Made by a program: the position numbers and the translations under genes. From Bartonella massiliensis (lineage in GTDB: Bacteria; Pseudomonadota; Alphaproteobacteria; Rhizobiales; Rhizobiaceae): a DNA stretch of 64,000 nt. The DNA lies in the NCBI RefSeq assembly GCF_902150025.1, contig NZ_CABFVS010000041.1, forward strand, positions 1 to 64,000, in the 5' to 3' direction. A model generated the notes under the pieces. That model ran no database searches. It saw nothing but the letters and a program-made list of their open reading frames with translations, and was not told the DNA's origin. Of this stretch, positions 38,865 to 49,630 are shown one piece after another. Each line of letters starts with the position of its first letter. The stretch's first letter is position 1.

Positions 38865-39926
38865 GTGGATCCTATTACCAGTGAGACTGTCCGCAACGTA
38901 TTACGTGAGATCAAAGGACCAGATCTTGAAAGCGATATTGTATCGTTGGGGCTTCTTTCAGAAATATTGATTGCTGATGGTAAGGTTTTCTTTTCCATTA
39001 CAGTTCCCGATGGACGTGTACAAGAATGGGAAACATTGCGTCGTGCTGCTGAAGAGCTGGTGTGCGCTTTGGAGGGGGTAAAATCTGTGGTTGTCACCCT
39101 TACAGCAGAAAAGACAACAAAGGCAGTGCTAAGACGCAGAACCAATCCCTTACCCGTAAAAATGCCTATAGAAGGTGTGAAGCATGTGATTGCTGTTGCT
39201 TCTGGAAAAGGAGGGGTTGGAAAATCTACGATGGCGATCAATGTCGCCTTAGCTTTACAAGATTCTGGCTTCAAAACAGGGGTGATGGATGCGGATATCT
39301 ATGGACCATCTTTGCCACGTTTGACAGGGCTTGTTAATCAAAAGCCGCAGCTTATTGGAGGAAAAAAGATTCAACCTCTTGAAAAATTTGGTCTTCAATT
39401 GATGTCGATGGGATTTTTGGTGGAAGAAGAAAAGCCGGTCGTATGGCGTGGTCCTATGGTTATGGCGGCTGTAACGCAATTATTACGAGATGTTGTATGG
39501 GGGCCTTTGGATGTTTTAGTCGTGGATATGCCGCCAGGGACAGGAGATGCGCAATTAACGCTTGCGCAACAGGTACAATTAACCGGTGCGTTGGTGGTTT
39601 CTACACCGCAGGATCTTGCTTTGGTTGATGCACGTAAAGCGATAGAAATGTTTATGAAAGTCAATGTTCCTATTTTAGGACTCATTGAGAATATGAGTTA
39701 TTTTATTGCTCCAGATACAGGAAAACGCTATGATATTTTTGGTCATGGTGGGGCACGGTCAGAAGCAGAGCGTCGAGAGATTCCTTTCTTAGCAGAAATA
39801 CCGCTTGATGCCGCTTTACGATTTTCTTCAGATGAGGGGACCCCTATTTTTGTTGCTCAGCCTGATGGCGAGCATGCTCAACTGTATCGTACCATTGTTG
39901 ATCAGATAAAAAATAAACTCTTTTGA
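38865..39926 (+). CDS. mrp: Mrp/ApbC-type P-loop ATPase, Fe-S cluster carrier
   Basis: A 353-residue protein that loads or carries Fe-S clusters. An N-terminal MIP18/DUF59 domain (about 1-95: VRNVLREIKGPDLESDIVSLG) precedes a ParA/MinD-like ATPase with deviant Walker A VASGKGGVGKST, PSLPRLTG, DMPPGTGDAQLTLAQ and ENMSYF. The CxxC of E. coli Mrp is absent (IAPDTGKRYDIFGHGGA in its place), a substitution I believe is common in rhizobial Mrp. GTG start with GAGAGGAAAG upstream. Single gene. Confidence 0.92.
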   Translation: MDPITSETVRNVLREIKGPDLESDIVSLGLLSEILIADGKVFFSITVPDGRVQEWETLRRAAEELVCALEGVKSVVVTLTAEKTTKAVLRRRTNPLPVKMPIEGVKHVIAVASGKGGVGKSTMAINVALALQDSGFKTGVMDADIYGPSLPRLTGLVNQKPQLIGGKKIQPLEKFGLQLMSMGFLVEEEKPVVWRGPMVMAAVTQLLRDVVWGPLDVLVVDMPPGTGDAQLTLAQQVQLTGALVVSTPQDLALVDARKAIEMFMKVNVPILGLIENMSYFIAPDTGKRYDIFGHGGARSEAERREIPFLAEIPLDAALRFSSDEGTPIFVAQPDGEHAQLYRTIVDQIKNKLF

Positions 39927-41556
39927 AGGGATGTTTGTTTAAGAGCGTTTGCTAAAATACAATCATGAAAGACATAAAAATAGTTGTTTTTTTGCTAGGG
40001 GATAAGGGAAGCTTTAATGGTCGAGTGGCGTATAAAGAAATAGCTCTCAAGGCGTGTCACACCCATTTTGTGACGCTTTTCGTGAATGGTTTGACGATAA
40101 TCGATTGAGCCTTCCATCTTTACGCTTATGGAGTAATAAGCCGGTATGATCACACACTTGATCATATATTTATGCCAGCCTTTGAGTGTTGTGAACCAAC
40201 CCTTGGGGTTTGTTAAGACGATTCATGAAAAGGCATTTTTAGTTCTTATCTTATACAGTTTCCTCCATATGCTCCCTTATCTTCGTGCAAGCCAAGGATA
40301 TTGATTGATTGGCGATAAACAGATTTGAAATGAGAAAATATTACAATGTTGAGGTCTCTCATTCAACATGCAAAAAGTGAATAACCTTTATTAAATCAGT
40401 ATCTTGTATATCGCTTAAAACAAAAAATGCATTATGTATTGAGGGAACTTGAATAGGAAGAAAACGGAGCACTAAAGCTTTGAGGTAGAAAAAATATTGG
40501 CATTGAGGCTAAAAGAAGAACACAGAATATAAAAAATAATTTGAGAAAAACTGTAAAAAATATTTTAAAAATCAATGGATTTATAAAACGGTCTCTTACT
40601 TTTCGTGTAAATAAAGTATTTTTCGATACATGTTTGCTCAATATAAATCTCAAAATTACAAAGTTTGTTTTAGAAGATAGAAAAATAAAATATTTTGGTG
40701 AAATATATTTGACTGAGAGCGCGTGATGTTTTTTATCACTCAATCAAGGTGGATTTGGAATATGTGGATTTAATAAAATCACTTTTGAAAAGATAATGTA
40801 TTCTCTAAGGATTTTTAGTGCTTTTGATGATCAAGACATCTAAGGCTCTGTTATTATTCCCTTATGTTGATCTTTTGCATTCTGTTGTCAAAATATGCTT
40901 TTTACAAAATAACAAAACTCTCAAGGATACATTGATATTTCTTATGTAATAAATTGTTTTAAAAGATAATATCTTTTAAGCTGTGTCATTTATTTCACGC
41001 TCGTGCCTGTAAATAATATAGCATAAAAATTCTTGTGAAATGTATAGATCTCATAGTATTTTTATTTAAAATAAAAGGTATATGCCATGAGCCACTATGC
41101 GTTATGTACTTTCCTCTCGCAAAGCTTTTCTCTACTTTCCTCTATTTTGTATAAAGAAGCCACTTTACGCTCTTTTTCAATGATTTTATTGCAATGTTGT
41201 TTTCTTTTTTGATAGACAAACAACCGTTTTTTATTTCACGATAAAAAAATTTAAGAGAAATGGGAAAAGATTTTGTCAGTATTCTCATTTTATATGTTAA
41301 AGAATTTATATATTAAAGGGTGAATGATCTTCCTATAAGCAATTTTGTGCGATAAAAATATTGTGAAGCTTAATCGGAGGATTTACCTCTATCCATTTAA
41401 GTTAAAGGGGTAGGATAGGGGGGAGACGCTCATTTGTCTTGCTCTTCAAAAGATCTATAGCAGACAATTTTATCAATTCATGCTCACAAAAAGCTCAATT
41501 AAAAGATCCATAACGCTTTCTTCATTGAGATGAGAAAAGATATTGGTCAAGTCTTT
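39927..41556. other. Long noncoding stretch with one reversed integrase-remnant copy
   Basis: 40050-40400 is a reversed family A copy (CACACCCATTTTGTGACG, then TTTGAGTGTTGTGAACCAACCCTTGG, then the leader). A minus-strand 103-codon hydrophobic ORF at 40432-40743 (IFKIFFTVFLKLFFIFCVLLLASMP) could be a small membrane protein but has no ribosome site I trust. The rest to 41556 shows nothing. Confidence 0.45.
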
Positions 41557-42339
41557 TTAAGGAGCATTCATTTTTTGTAAAGTCGCTTCAAGAGCCGCTG
41601 TTAAAGCATTCCTTCCCCCTTGATGAGAAAAATAATTGGATAAAAACTCATTTGTCCCCCCCTTTGTTGAAAATTCTTTTTCAAGCTCTGCAAAATTAAG
41701 AGCGGTAGAACGATCTGTTGCGATAATTTTACGCATTTCATCCGTAAGATTTCCAAACATCATGGTAAGGAACTCTGCTGATTGCTGCTTTTTTAACCCT
41801 TGTGTTATAAACCATTGATGGGCTGTTTCTATAAAATTAAAATATACGCCCATAAGAGAACCCGCTGTCATAAAAAGATTAAATTGTTCTTCTTTATCGA
41901 GCACCAATGTTCCCCCCAAGGCATCAAATAAAGTGCGTAAAAAGGGGTGATCGGGATAAATGGGGGTTAAATTTTTGCACTCTGCAACAAAAGGTAACGG
42001 AACAGCACGATAAACTTTATGGTTGATCCACGCTTCCACTTCTGCGGCTTTTGCCATAGCAAGAACGGAAATAACCTGTTGTTCTGGACGAAAACGAAGA
42101 GAACGCAAAACGCTTTCTGCAATTTGGTTGGGTAAACAAAGGAAAACACAATCACTCATATCGAGCAATGCTTGGTTATTTTTAGCAATCATCACTTTAC
42201 CATAAGTGCGTGAAAGACGCTCTGCTGTTTGTGCATTGCGCGGTGAAACAATAATGGAAGAAACATTAAAGGCGCTTTTCATCAGTCCATCGACCATTGA
42301 AGCGCTGATTGTGCCTGTTCCCAAAAAGCCAAGTCTCAT
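41557..42339 (-). CDS. Pyrroline-5-carboxylate reductase-like protein
   Basis: A 260-residue NAD(P)-binding protein starting MRLGFLGTGTISASMVDGL (Rossmann GxGxI/L) with VSPRNAQTAERLSRTYG, CVFLCLPNQIAESVLRSL and, in the second half, a ProC-like dimer domain (GSLMGVYFNFIETAHQWF.TQGL, GGTNE). ProC makes proline from P5C. The classic ProC SPGGTT signature appears only as KGGTNEFLSNYFSHQGG, so the substrate may differ; annotated relatives in Rhizobiales are called P5C reductase/pyrroline reductase family. Single gene on the minus strand. Confidence 0.7.
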   Translation of the reverse strand: MRLGFLGTGTISASMVDGLMKSAFNVSSIIVSPRNAQTAERLSRTYGKVMIAKNNQALLDMSDCVFLCLPNQIAESVLRSLRFRPEQQVISVLAMAKAAEVEAWINHKVYRAVPLPFVAECKNLTPIYPDHPFLRTLFDALGGTLVLDKEEQFNLFMTAGSLMGVYFNFIETAHQWFITQGLKKQQSAEFLTMMFGNLTDEMRKIIATDRSTALNFAELEKEFSTKGGTNEFLSNYFSHQGGRNALTAALEATLQKMNAP

Positions 42340-42416
42340 TTTTATTCCTTAGTTTTGTTTTTTTATTCTTCAGTTTTACCTTTTAAAAGGAAGCCCCATC
42401 AACATCTTTAAGTGTT

Positions 42417-42662
42417 TTAACTAACATACATGCTAATTGAGGAAGCAACAAAGAGTATAGAAAGAATAATCAACCCCAAATAGATTTTGGGCTTGTCAAA
42501 CAGAATGGCAAAAGCAGAAAACCAACCCACAACAGCGGCGGCTAAGGCAAATAAAAAACCTGGTTTATTCATCAGTACAATATGCATTGCCATTAAACCA
42601 CCAATAATTAGCGCTCCAAAAACAATGAGTAAACCTGTTGCAAACTTTTCATAATCATCCAT
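42417..42662 (-). CDS. Small three-span membrane protein (81 aa)
   Basis: Three hydrophobic helices fill the protein (FATGLLIVFGALIIGGLMAM, KPGFLFALAAAVVGWFSAFA and IYLGLIILSILFVASSISMYV) with the short N-terminus MDDYEK. AGGAG lies about seven bases before ATG, a good start signal. It is between the proC-like gene and yraN, same strand, about 80-100 bases from each. Function unknown. Confidence 0.65.
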   Translation of the reverse strand: MDDYEKFATGLLIVFGALIIGGLMAMHIVLMNKPGFLFALAAAVVGWFSAFAILFDKPKIYLGLIILSILFVASSISMYVS

Positions 42663-42765
42663 ATTTTGCTCCTTATAGCGCTCAAACGCTTACACACTTT
42701 TTAACGCATATGCACATAAAGGAGAAATGTTTTTTATTGAGCATGGTTAAAACGGGTACCTCCTC

Positions 42766-43146
42766 TTAGTGATCCGATGTAAAAAATGCAGGGATATGTT
42801 GTGGCCAACGCCAAGGTAAAATGGCAATCAAATCAAAGCGTACAGACAAAAGAGCATAATCTTTTTGTCGTGCAAGCCAAATATCAGCGGCGGCCTCAAT
42901 TCGTCTTTCATTGGTTCGAGAAACCGCTTCCATTGCTTCCATCAACGTTGAACGTGCTTTAACTTCAACAATTAACACAAGATTTCCACGTCGTGCAATT
43001 AAATCAATTTCCCCACACTTTGTTTTAAAACGCATTTCCGCAATGTGAAATCCTTTGAAACGTAACCACCACGCGGCTAGTTTTTCTGCACGAACCCCTC
43101 GATAAAAAGACTTTTGTCTCTGTTTTTTTTGTATCGTCTTACGCAT
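42766..43146 (-). CDS. yraN: UPF0102 (YraN) family protein
   Basis: A 126-residue protein of the YraN family with a predicted endonuclease-like fold: [20 protein letters not shown], then [22 protein letters not shown], the E..D..xExK-type core, and [12 protein letters not shown]. The in vivo function is not settled. It overlaps rsmI by 8 bases on the same strand, a pairing also common in other bacteria. Confidence 0.88.
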   Translation of the reverse strand: MRKTIQKKQRQKSFYRGVRAEKLAAWWLRFKGFHIAEMRFKTKCGEIDLIARRGNLVLIVEVKARSTLMEAMEAVSRTNERRIEAAADIWLARQKDYALLSVRFDLIAILPWRWPQHIPAFFTSDH

Positions 43147-44026
43147 TTTTTAAAAAAATCAACCGCTGAAAGAGTTTCTGCTTTTTAACTCCAGTCTTTT
43201 TAGCAACCAAAGCTGCTGCTTGAGCAGCAGAATGTGTTTGTGCATGTTCTAATAACATTTCATCAACTTCTTGATCACTGATCACATTTAAAGCAGAAGA
43301 AGCTTCTCCAACAAGCACAACAATTTCCCCACGAATCTGTGTCTGTTTTTTATAATTTTCCAACAAATCCCCTAAATTGGAAACATTAATGGTTTCAAAC
43401 TTTTTTGTTAATTCACGACAAATTGCGGCTGGTTGCTCTGCTGAAAAAACAGTGACCATATCCTGTAAAGTTTCAACAAGACGATGTGGTGATTCATAAA
43501 AAATCAAAGTTGCTGGAATGTTTTTTAATTGTTCCAGTCGTTTTTGACGCTGTGTTTTGCGTGCATTCAAAAAACCAGCAAAGAAAAAGCTATCGGTTGG
43601 AAGTCCTGTCGGTATTAGAGCCGCTAAAAGAGCTGAGGCTCCAGGGATTGGAACAATTTTATGCCCCGCTGTACGGGCTTCTTCCACCAATCGAAATCCA
43701 GGATCAGAAATAAGTGGTGTTCCTGCATCAGAAACAAGCGCTACCGTTTTGTTTTCCGCTAAAGCTGCTAAGAGTTTCGGACCTGCTTTTTGCGCGTTAT
43801 ATTCATGATAAAGGAAAGTTTTTTTCTCAATACCGTAACGTTCCAATAAAATACGCGTTACTCGTGTATCTTCACATGCTAAAATGTCAACGCTTGCCAG
43901 CACTTGCAAAGCGCGAAGTGTAATATCGGCAAGATTTCCAATGGGCGTTGCCACAAGATAAAGCCCTGGTTCTATGATGGGTGCACAATAAGCATGCGCA
44001 CCTATAAAATATGCGTTTTCACACAT
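43139..44026 (-). CDS. rsmI: 16S rRNA (cytidine-1402-2'-O)-methyltransferase
   Basis: SAM-dependent tetrapyrrole-methylase-fold enzyme that methylates the ribose of C1402 in 16S rRNA (helix 44). Seen: [96 protein letters not shown]. 295 residues, full length. The N-terminal 15 residues before [10 protein letters not shown] are an ordinary extension. Overlaps yraN; the pair is translated together. Confidence 0.95.
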   Translation of the reverse strand: MCENAYFIGAHAYCAPIIEPGLYLVATPIGNLADITLRALQVLASVDILACEDTRVTRILLERYGIEKKTFLYHEYNAQKAGPKLLAALAENKTVALVSDAGTPLISDPGFRLVEEARTAGHKIVPIPGASALLAALIPTGLPTDSFFFAGFLNARKTQRQKRLEQLKNIPATLIFYESPHRLVETLQDMVTVFSAEQPAAICRELTKKFETINVSNLGDLLENYKKQTQIRGEIVVLVGEASSALNVISDQEVDEMLLEHAQTHSAAQAAALVAKKTGVKKQKLFQRLIFLKNA

Positions 44027-45584
44027 GCTCTTGTCTCTTCATCAAACTGCCCTTACTACAAGATCTTATCAAGATTTGTATCCATATCGATAAGTTATTT
44101 TTGCCTATTTTTTACCAGCACATCTTTATCCTGACAATGGTTTAACAACAGCGGCTTAACAATGGCTTATTTGTTCGGGTTTAACTTGCTTGAATAATCG
44201 GTTATTTCACAAGGAGATCCCTTTACTCTCATATTTAAATTTTCATCTCACATTATCATTTATTTTGGTCATCATTATCTTATTTTTAGTAAAATAAACT
44301 TCAGCTATCAACATCCTATCAGTTCGATCATTTTTTACAAAGTCTTCCTGTCGAGAAGCAAAAAACAATTTTATCTATGCTACCCTCTCACGTTTGGTTG
44401 GGCTCTTTTAAAGGCTTAAGCTTTCTGGATTATTTTCATAACGGCTCTTTTTCAAAAGCTTCATTAATATTTTTTCTGAGCAAGTATAAACAGACCTTTT
44501 TGAAATATAAATAGCTAACTTACAGCTCTCTTTATCGTTATTGATTAAACATAAGTCCTTATCAGAAAAATATTTTGTTATATTCTCTATATCCTTAACA
44601 ATATCAGGTTTATCTTAGAAACTTTTAAGGTTCATTTTTATCTTAATAATTTGATTTATAATAGAAAACTTATCACTTTTTATCTTGAGTAAAAGCTTTT
44701 AACTTATCACACTTTACCCCTCTTACAAAAAGTTGGGCTATCTCTTAATAGTCGGTATGTTTTACGTTTTATGGTGTTGTTTGCCTTATAGAGAGCCTAT
44801 GCTTTTTCGGTTGCTGGTAAATCAACATCTACACTTAAGGTCGCCGCATATTTTGCGACAAAGATTTAAGACACATCAATGCCATTCAAGCTGTTCCAGC
44901 TTTTTTATGCCAGATGGGGCAAGGGGATAGCGTATCTTTTGTTGGTGTAATCTCTGAAATCGGCAGACAGTTTAATTTAGGGAGGATATGAAGTTTTAAA
45001 GGCGCAAACCAATTACTAGCCTTACCATCTTATTCACTTCAGCTTTGCGACTTTCAAAAGTCTCTCAAGCAATATCTTTTAAATCATGCAGATTGCCTCA
45101 CGCTTTTGTTTATTGCGTGTCTAATGGGGGGCACAACCTTTACGAAGAATAGAACGCCATTGGTGTGCAGTTTCACGGGCTTGTTTTAAAGAAACATCTC
45201 TTAAAGAACGTCACACCCATTTTACGACGGCGCCCATGAAGAGTATAACGTTAAAGCCATTAAGCAGTCCCATCTTTATGCTTATGAAGAAGCAAGCCGG
45301 TATTATCACACATTTGAGATCTGCTTCCGATTTTGTGACAGTTCTTAGCACGTCAGACGATTCATGAAGAGGCATTTTTATTGTACAGTTTTTATCCATA
45401 CGGGCTTTCCTACTTGTAACGTGCAAACAAAATGAATTTGATTAATTCAACATGAGAGAGAATTGAGTTGATTAGAATCTTCCAGTATTCAAGGTTCTCA
45501 TTGACGTTGAATTATTCTATATCATCATTATAAATCAATATATTGATATTTTAAGAGAATAAACAATAATGAGTTATTGGGGGA
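44027..45584. other. Long noncoding stretch with a composite repeat copy
   Basis: 44040-44800 is AT-rich without a recognisable gene. 44805-45110 is a family B block (GTAAATCA..., GGGGCAAGGGGATAG, TTGGTGTAATCTCTGAAAT). 45110-45545 is a reversed family A copy with the integrase N-terminus in broken frames and its leader (CATCATTATAAATCAATATATTGA at the far end). Same order as at 37.8-38.66 kb. Confidence 0.5.
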
Positions 45585-47234
45585 TTACATATTGGGATAG
45601 AAGGGGCCCTCATTGCCTTGCGGACAGAGCCAAGTGATATTTTGGTTTGGATCTTTGATGTCGCATGTTTTGCAATGTATGCAATTTGAAGCGTTAATTA
45701 TATACGTTAGATGATCATCATGTTCTAGCCATTCGTAAACAGCGGCAGGGCAATAGCGTGTGGAAGGTCCTCCATAGATTGCATATTCGGAGTCCTTTTG
45801 TTTTTCTAATGAGTTTATTTTTAAATGACAAGGTTGATTTTCTTCATGGTGCGTATTGGAAAGGGCAACACTTGTCAGGCGGTCAAAAGTTATCACACTA
45901 TCGGGTTTTGGGTAAGCAATGGGTTGAAATTTTTCTGCGGGTTCAAGACAGGCGTAATCTTCCTTGTCATGGGAGAGTGTTTTAAATAAGGAAAATCCGA
46001 ACAGTTGCTGCCACCACATATCAAAACCGGCAAGTTTAAACCCATATTTTGTCCAGAGTGGTTTGGCATTTCGCACTTGATAAAGATCTTTGCCAATGGG
46101 GCCTTTTCGCCATTGTTCTTCGATTTCTTTGACCTCATCATGGGCGCGTCCTTGCGCAAGAGCGGTCGCAATTTTGTCGGCCGCTAATATGCCCGATAAG
46201 ATGGCATTGTGTGATCCTTTGATACGAGGAACATTGACAAAGCCAGCAGAGCAACCAATAAGTGCGCCACCAGGAAAGGTGAGTTTTGGTACAGATTGCC
46301 AGCCTCCTTCACTGATAACACGTGCCCCATAAGAAAGACATTTTGCACCTTTGAAGATTTCATAGATTTGTGGATGTGTTTTAAAGCGCTGAAATTCTTC
46401 AAAAGGAGAAAGATAAGGATTTTTATAATCTAAGTGCACAACAAAACCAACAGAAATGATATTGTTTTCTTGGTGATAAAGAAAACCACCACCGCCGGTA
46501 TTTTTGTCTAAGGGCCAGCCAGTGAAATGTTGAACTAAGCCGCGTTGGTGTTTTTGGGGATCAATTTTCCAGAGTTCTTTGAGACCAAGTCCAAATTTTT
46601 GGGGATCACGATTTTTGTTCAAGTTAAAATGTTGTATCAGTTGTTTTGCAATGGAGCCGCGTGCGCCTTCCGCAATCAGAGTATATTTTGCCAATAACGC
46701 CATACCAGGCATATAATTTTTTCCAGGGCTTCCATCTTTGTTAAGCCCCATATCACCGGTGAGAACACCAATGATAGCGCCGTCCTCGTTTTGGATGGTT
46801 TGTGTTGCGGCAAACCCTGGATAGATTTCAACACCCAACGCTTCGGCTTTTTTGCTGAGCCAGCGGCAAACATTGCCAAGCGAAACGATATAACACCCGT
46901 CATTGGATAAGATTTTAGGATGTAAGATATGGGGCAATCGTGTTGCTTTTTGAGGCTTTAGAAAAAAAAATTGGTCACGGGTCACAGGGGTTGTGAAAGG
47001 ATGGTCGTGGTCCTTTCGCCATTCTGGTAAGAGTGTATCGATCCCAATGGGATCAATAACGGCGCCAGAGATAATATGCGCCCCGACTTCGGTTCCTTTT
47101 TCAACAATGGTAACAGAAAGCTCAGGATTAATTTGTTTCAGGCGAATTGCAGCAGAAAGTCCTGCCGGTCCTGCTCCGACAATGACGATGTCAAACTCCA
47201 TACTTTCACGCTGATCATGCAGAGGTGCTTTCAT
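45585..47234 (-). CDS. Electron transfer flavoprotein-ubiquinone oxidoreductase
   Basis: Inner-membrane-associated ETF-QO passes electrons from reduced ETF (fatty-acid and amino-acid oxidation) to ubiquinone. The 549-residue protein shows the FAD loop DIVIVGAGPAGLSAAIRL, the VEKG.EVGAHIISGAV segment, the GGGFLYHQENNIISVGFV region, GGWQSVPKL.FPGGALIGCSAGFVN and, at the C-terminus, the [4Fe-4S] ligands NCIHCKTCDIKDP...WLCPQG. Full length. It lies downstream of etfA with a decayed etfA-end duplicate in between, and etfB is further up: one functional group. Confidence 0.95.
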   Translation of the reverse strand: MKAPLHDQRESMEFDIVIVGAGPAGLSAAIRLKQINPELSVTIVEKGTEVGAHIISGAVIDPIGIDTLLPEWRKDHDHPFTTPVTRDQFFFLKPQKATRLPHILHPKILSNDGCYIVSLGNVCRWLSKKAEALGVEIYPGFAATQTIQNEDGAIIGVLTGDMGLNKDGSPGKNYMPGMALLAKYTLIAEGARGSIAKQLIQHFNLNKNRDPQKFGLGLKELWKIDPQKHQRGLVQHFTGWPLDKNTGGGGFLYHQENNIISVGFVVHLDYKNPYLSPFEEFQRFKTHPQIYEIFKGAKCLSYGARVISEGGWQSVPKLTFPGGALIGCSAGFVNVPRIKGSHNAILSGILAADKIATALAQGRAHDEVKEIEEQWRKGPIGKDLYQVRNAKPLWTKYGFKLAGFDMWWQQLFGFSLFKTLSHDKEDYACLEPAEKFQPIAYPKPDSVITFDRLTSVALSNTHHEENQPCHLKINSLEKQKDSEYAIYGGPSTRYCPAAVYEWLEHDDHLTYIINASNCIHCKTCDIKDPNQNITWLCPQGNEGPFYPNM

Positions 47235-47237
47235 AGT

Positions 47238-47396
47238 TTATAAAGCTTTCTCCAATTCTGGAACGGTTTGGTGTGGATTGACCACAAGAGGTAAAGCAAC
47301 AATGTGCATAGCAAAAAATTTTATTGGTTTTTCTTCAACAACAATTTTGCTAAATATCGTCTTTTCGTGTTGAAGAGGCTGAGGAGCATGCATGGC
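47238..47396 (-). pseudogene. Decayed partial duplicate of the 3' end of etfA
   Basis: The minus-strand frame reads MHIVALPLVVNPHQTVPELEKAL then stop at 47238, matching the etfA C-terminus [23 protein letters not shown]. The DNA also matches: TTATAAAGCTTTCTC.AATTCTGGAA occurs at 47238 and at 47396. Only about 25-50 codons remain recognisable; a fused remnant runs toward the etfA stop. It is a tandem duplication scar between etfA and the ETF-QO gene. Confidence 0.6.
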
Positions 47397-48317
47397 TTAT
47401 AAAGCTTTCTCGAATTCTGGAATAATTTGGTGGAGATCTCCAACAAGGGTGTAATCAGCGATTTGCATGATAGGTGCTTCTTCATCTTTATTAATGGCAA
47501 CAATAATTTGTGCATCCATTATACCGGCTAAATGCTGGATTGCACCGGAAATGCCAACGGCGATATAGAGTTTGGGGGCAACGACTTTTCCTGTTTGTCC
47601 AATTTGCCAATCGTTAGGAGCATAGCCTGCATCAACCGCTGCGCGGCTGGCTCCTAAAGCGGCTTCTAATTTTTTTGCAAGGGGAAGAAGAAGCGCCATA
47701 AATTGTTCTTGGGAACCAAGACCACGTCCACCTGAGATAATAACACGTGCAGAGGTAAGGTCTGGGCGATCACTTTTATGCGTTTCTGCTTTGACGAAAG
47801 AAGAAAGATTAGGATTGGGCGCTGGTGTTATTGTTTTAATGGGGGCTGCCTTATTTTGGGAAGGCGTTGGTGTGAAAGAGGCGGTGCGAATGGTTATAAT
47901 CTTTTTGTGATCATTACTGCGGACTGTTTCAAGTGCATTGCCTGCATAAATGGGGCGTTTGAAGGTATCGGGTGAAAGAACGGCGGTAATATCTGAAATT
48001 TGCATAAGATCAAGAAGAGCAGCTACGCGTGGCATCACATTTTTTCCAGTTGTGCTGGAGGCTGCCATGATCACATCATACTCATTGGCTAATTTGATGA
48101 TTGTATCTGCCATCGGTTCGGCGAGTTGATAGGCTAAATAATCAGCCTCAGCCATAAGAACTTGCCGCACACCATCAAGTTTAGCACTGTTTTCGGCTAT
48201 TGTTTGAATGTTTTCTCCGCAAACCAAAATATCGATATCGTTACCGATTGCACGCGCAGCGGTGAGCGCTTTTGCGGTTTCTTGTGTATTATGATCGGCC
48301 AATAAAAGAATTGCCAT
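47397..48317 (-). CDS. etfA: Electron transfer flavoprotein subunit alpha
   Basis: FAD-binding large subunit of the ETF heterodimer; accepts electrons from acyl-CoA and other dehydrogenases. 306 residues: N-terminal domain ([10 protein letters not shown]), C-terminal FAD domain with [74 protein letters not shown] and DLHQIIPE. Follows etfB by about 50 bases on the same strand. Confidence 0.95.
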   Translation of the reverse strand: MAILLLADHNTQETAKALTAARAIGNDIDILVCGENIQTIAENSAKLDGVRQVLMAEADYLAYQLAEPMADTIIKLANEYDVIMAASSTTGKNVMPRVAALLDLMQISDITAVLSPDTFKRPIYAGNALETVRSNDHKKIITIRTASFTPTPSQNKAAPIKTITPAPNPNLSSFVKAETHKSDRPDLTSARVIISGGRGLGSQEQFMALLLPLAKKLEAALGASRAAVDAGYAPNDWQIGQTGKVVAPKLYIAVGISGAIQHLAGIMDAQIIVAINKDEEAPIMQIADYTLVGDLHQIIPEFEKAL

Positions 48318-48365
48318 AAGTTTTTTTCCCTTTATATGTGCGTATTGCTTTGACTCTAGAAAATA

Positions 48366-49112
48366 TTAAATGCAGTCTTTTTGTTTTAGGGCACTGATAA
48401 GCTCTGCGACATTCGCCACTTTAATCCCAGATTGACGTGGTTTGGGCTCTTCAATACTTAAAATTGTCAAGCGTGCTTTCGTATCGATATCAAAATTAGC
48501 AAGTGCTTTTTGTTCAATGATTTTCTTTTTTGCTTTCATGATATTGGGAAGAGAGGTATAACGCGGTTCATTGAGCCGTAAATCGGTGGTCATAACCATG
48601 GGAAGGGGAAGACAAAGGGTTTGTGTTCCATTGTCGACCTCACGCGTAACGATAGCCTGCCCATTTTCTATGTTAAGATGTGAGGCAAAAGTTGCCTGCC
48701 CCCAACCAAGAAGAGCGGCGAGCATTTGTCCCGTTTGGTTGCTATCGTCATCAATCGCTTGCTTTCCTAAAAAGACCATATCGGGTTTTTCTTCATCAAC
48801 AATGGCTTTGAGAACCTTAGCAATGCTTAAAGGTTCAAGTGTTTGATCTGTTGTGACAAGAAGGGCGCGATCAGCCCCCATTGCAAGCCCTGTTCGTAAA
48901 GTTTCTTGGGCGGCTTCCGGTCCAATTGAAACAAGAACAATTTCTGAAATTTTACCAGATTCTTTCTGGCGAATGGCCTCCTCTACGGCTATTTCGTCAA
49001 AAGGATTCATAGACATTTTTACATGAGACAGATCAACATCAGTGCTATCGGGTTTGACGCGTATCTTGATATTGTAATCAACAACACGTTTGACAGCGAC
49101 AATTATCTTCAT
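48366..49112 (-). CDS. etfB: Electron transfer flavoprotein subunit beta
   Basis: Small ETF subunit that binds AMP and forms the docking loop for dehydrogenases. 248 residues with MKIIVAVKRVVDYNIKIRVK, MNPFDEIAVEEAIRQKE, LAMGADRALLV, GKQAIDDDSNQTGQMLAALLGW (signature), TDLRLNEPRYTSLPNIMKAKKK, and LADFDID-like ALANFDID. Full length and first gene of etfB-etfA-(ETF-QO). Confidence 0.95.
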   Translation of the reverse strand: MKIIVAVKRVVDYNIKIRVKPDSTDVDLSHVKMSMNPFDEIAVEEAIRQKESGKISEIVLVSIGPEAAQETLRTGLAMGADRALLVTTDQTLEPLSIAKVLKAIVDEEKPDMVFLGKQAIDDDSNQTGQMLAALLGWGQATFASHLNIENGQAIVTREVDNGTQTLCLPLPMVMTTDLRLNEPRYTSLPNIMKAKKKIIEQKALANFDIDTKARLTILSIEEPKPRQSGIKVANVAELISALKQKDCI

Positions 49113-49399
49113 AATGATCCTCTTTGTTTATATGATCACAAGTTTATAGCAAGACTTACAAGAAACCAAATTGTTTAGAATAAAGTTTCATTTATAACTT
49201 GTATTCTCTTTGAATTTAAACCTTTTTTGATGTTTACTTGTACTTTCTTGTCATCATTTTCAATCTTCATTTCTTTTGCATGGTCATAATTGCCTTATTT
49301 GCTTGAATAAAAGGTAAAAAAAATCAATCTGTTTTGTGAGAATATTGTTTTTTAGTTTTATAGGCTTTTTTTATGATGATGCGATAGGGACTTTATGCC

Positions 49400-49624
49400 A
49401 TGAAAAATTTAAGTAAAAAAAATAAAAGTAGGGGAAATGACTATGCTCTTCAAATCTTGAGAGTAGGGGAAATATTTTTTCTTTTAAATATTTTGGATAA
49501 TGATTGGGGGAAAATATTTTTAATAAAAAAGTTTTTGGGAACTCTTAAAGCTCTATTTACTAAAATAGAGCATACTTTCTTATCATTTCTTGTGTTTTTT
49601 TTCAAAAAGGTTAATGAGGGGTAG
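49400..49624 (+). CDS. Doubtful 74-codon ORF before the coiled-coil membrane protein
   Basis: Lys- and Phe-rich translation (KNLSKKNKSRGNDYAL, FLSFLVFFFKKVNEG) with no recognisable motif; its stop is 7 bases before the next start, which would suit an operon. Composition is close to that of noncoding AT-rich DNA. Could be the 5' leader only. Confidence 0.2.
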   Translation: MKNLSKKNKSRGNDYALQILRVGEIFFLLNILDNDWGKIFLIKKFLGTLKALFTKIEHTFLSFLVFFFKKVNEG

Positions 49625-49630
49625 GCGTTT

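Noticed and set aside
40432-40743. 103-codon membrane-protein ORF
   Set aside because: Phe/Ile-rich translation of AT-rich DNA, no ribosome site, with an overlapping plus-strand ORF of equal quality.
41391-41422. CCTCTATCC...GGATAGGGG hairpin downstream of the proC-like gene
   Set aside because: The loop is long and no T tract follows on the minus strand, so I could not support a terminator call.
45758-47214. Several plus-strand ORFs across the ETF-QO gene
   Set aside because: Antisense shadows of a clearly coding 549-residue gene.
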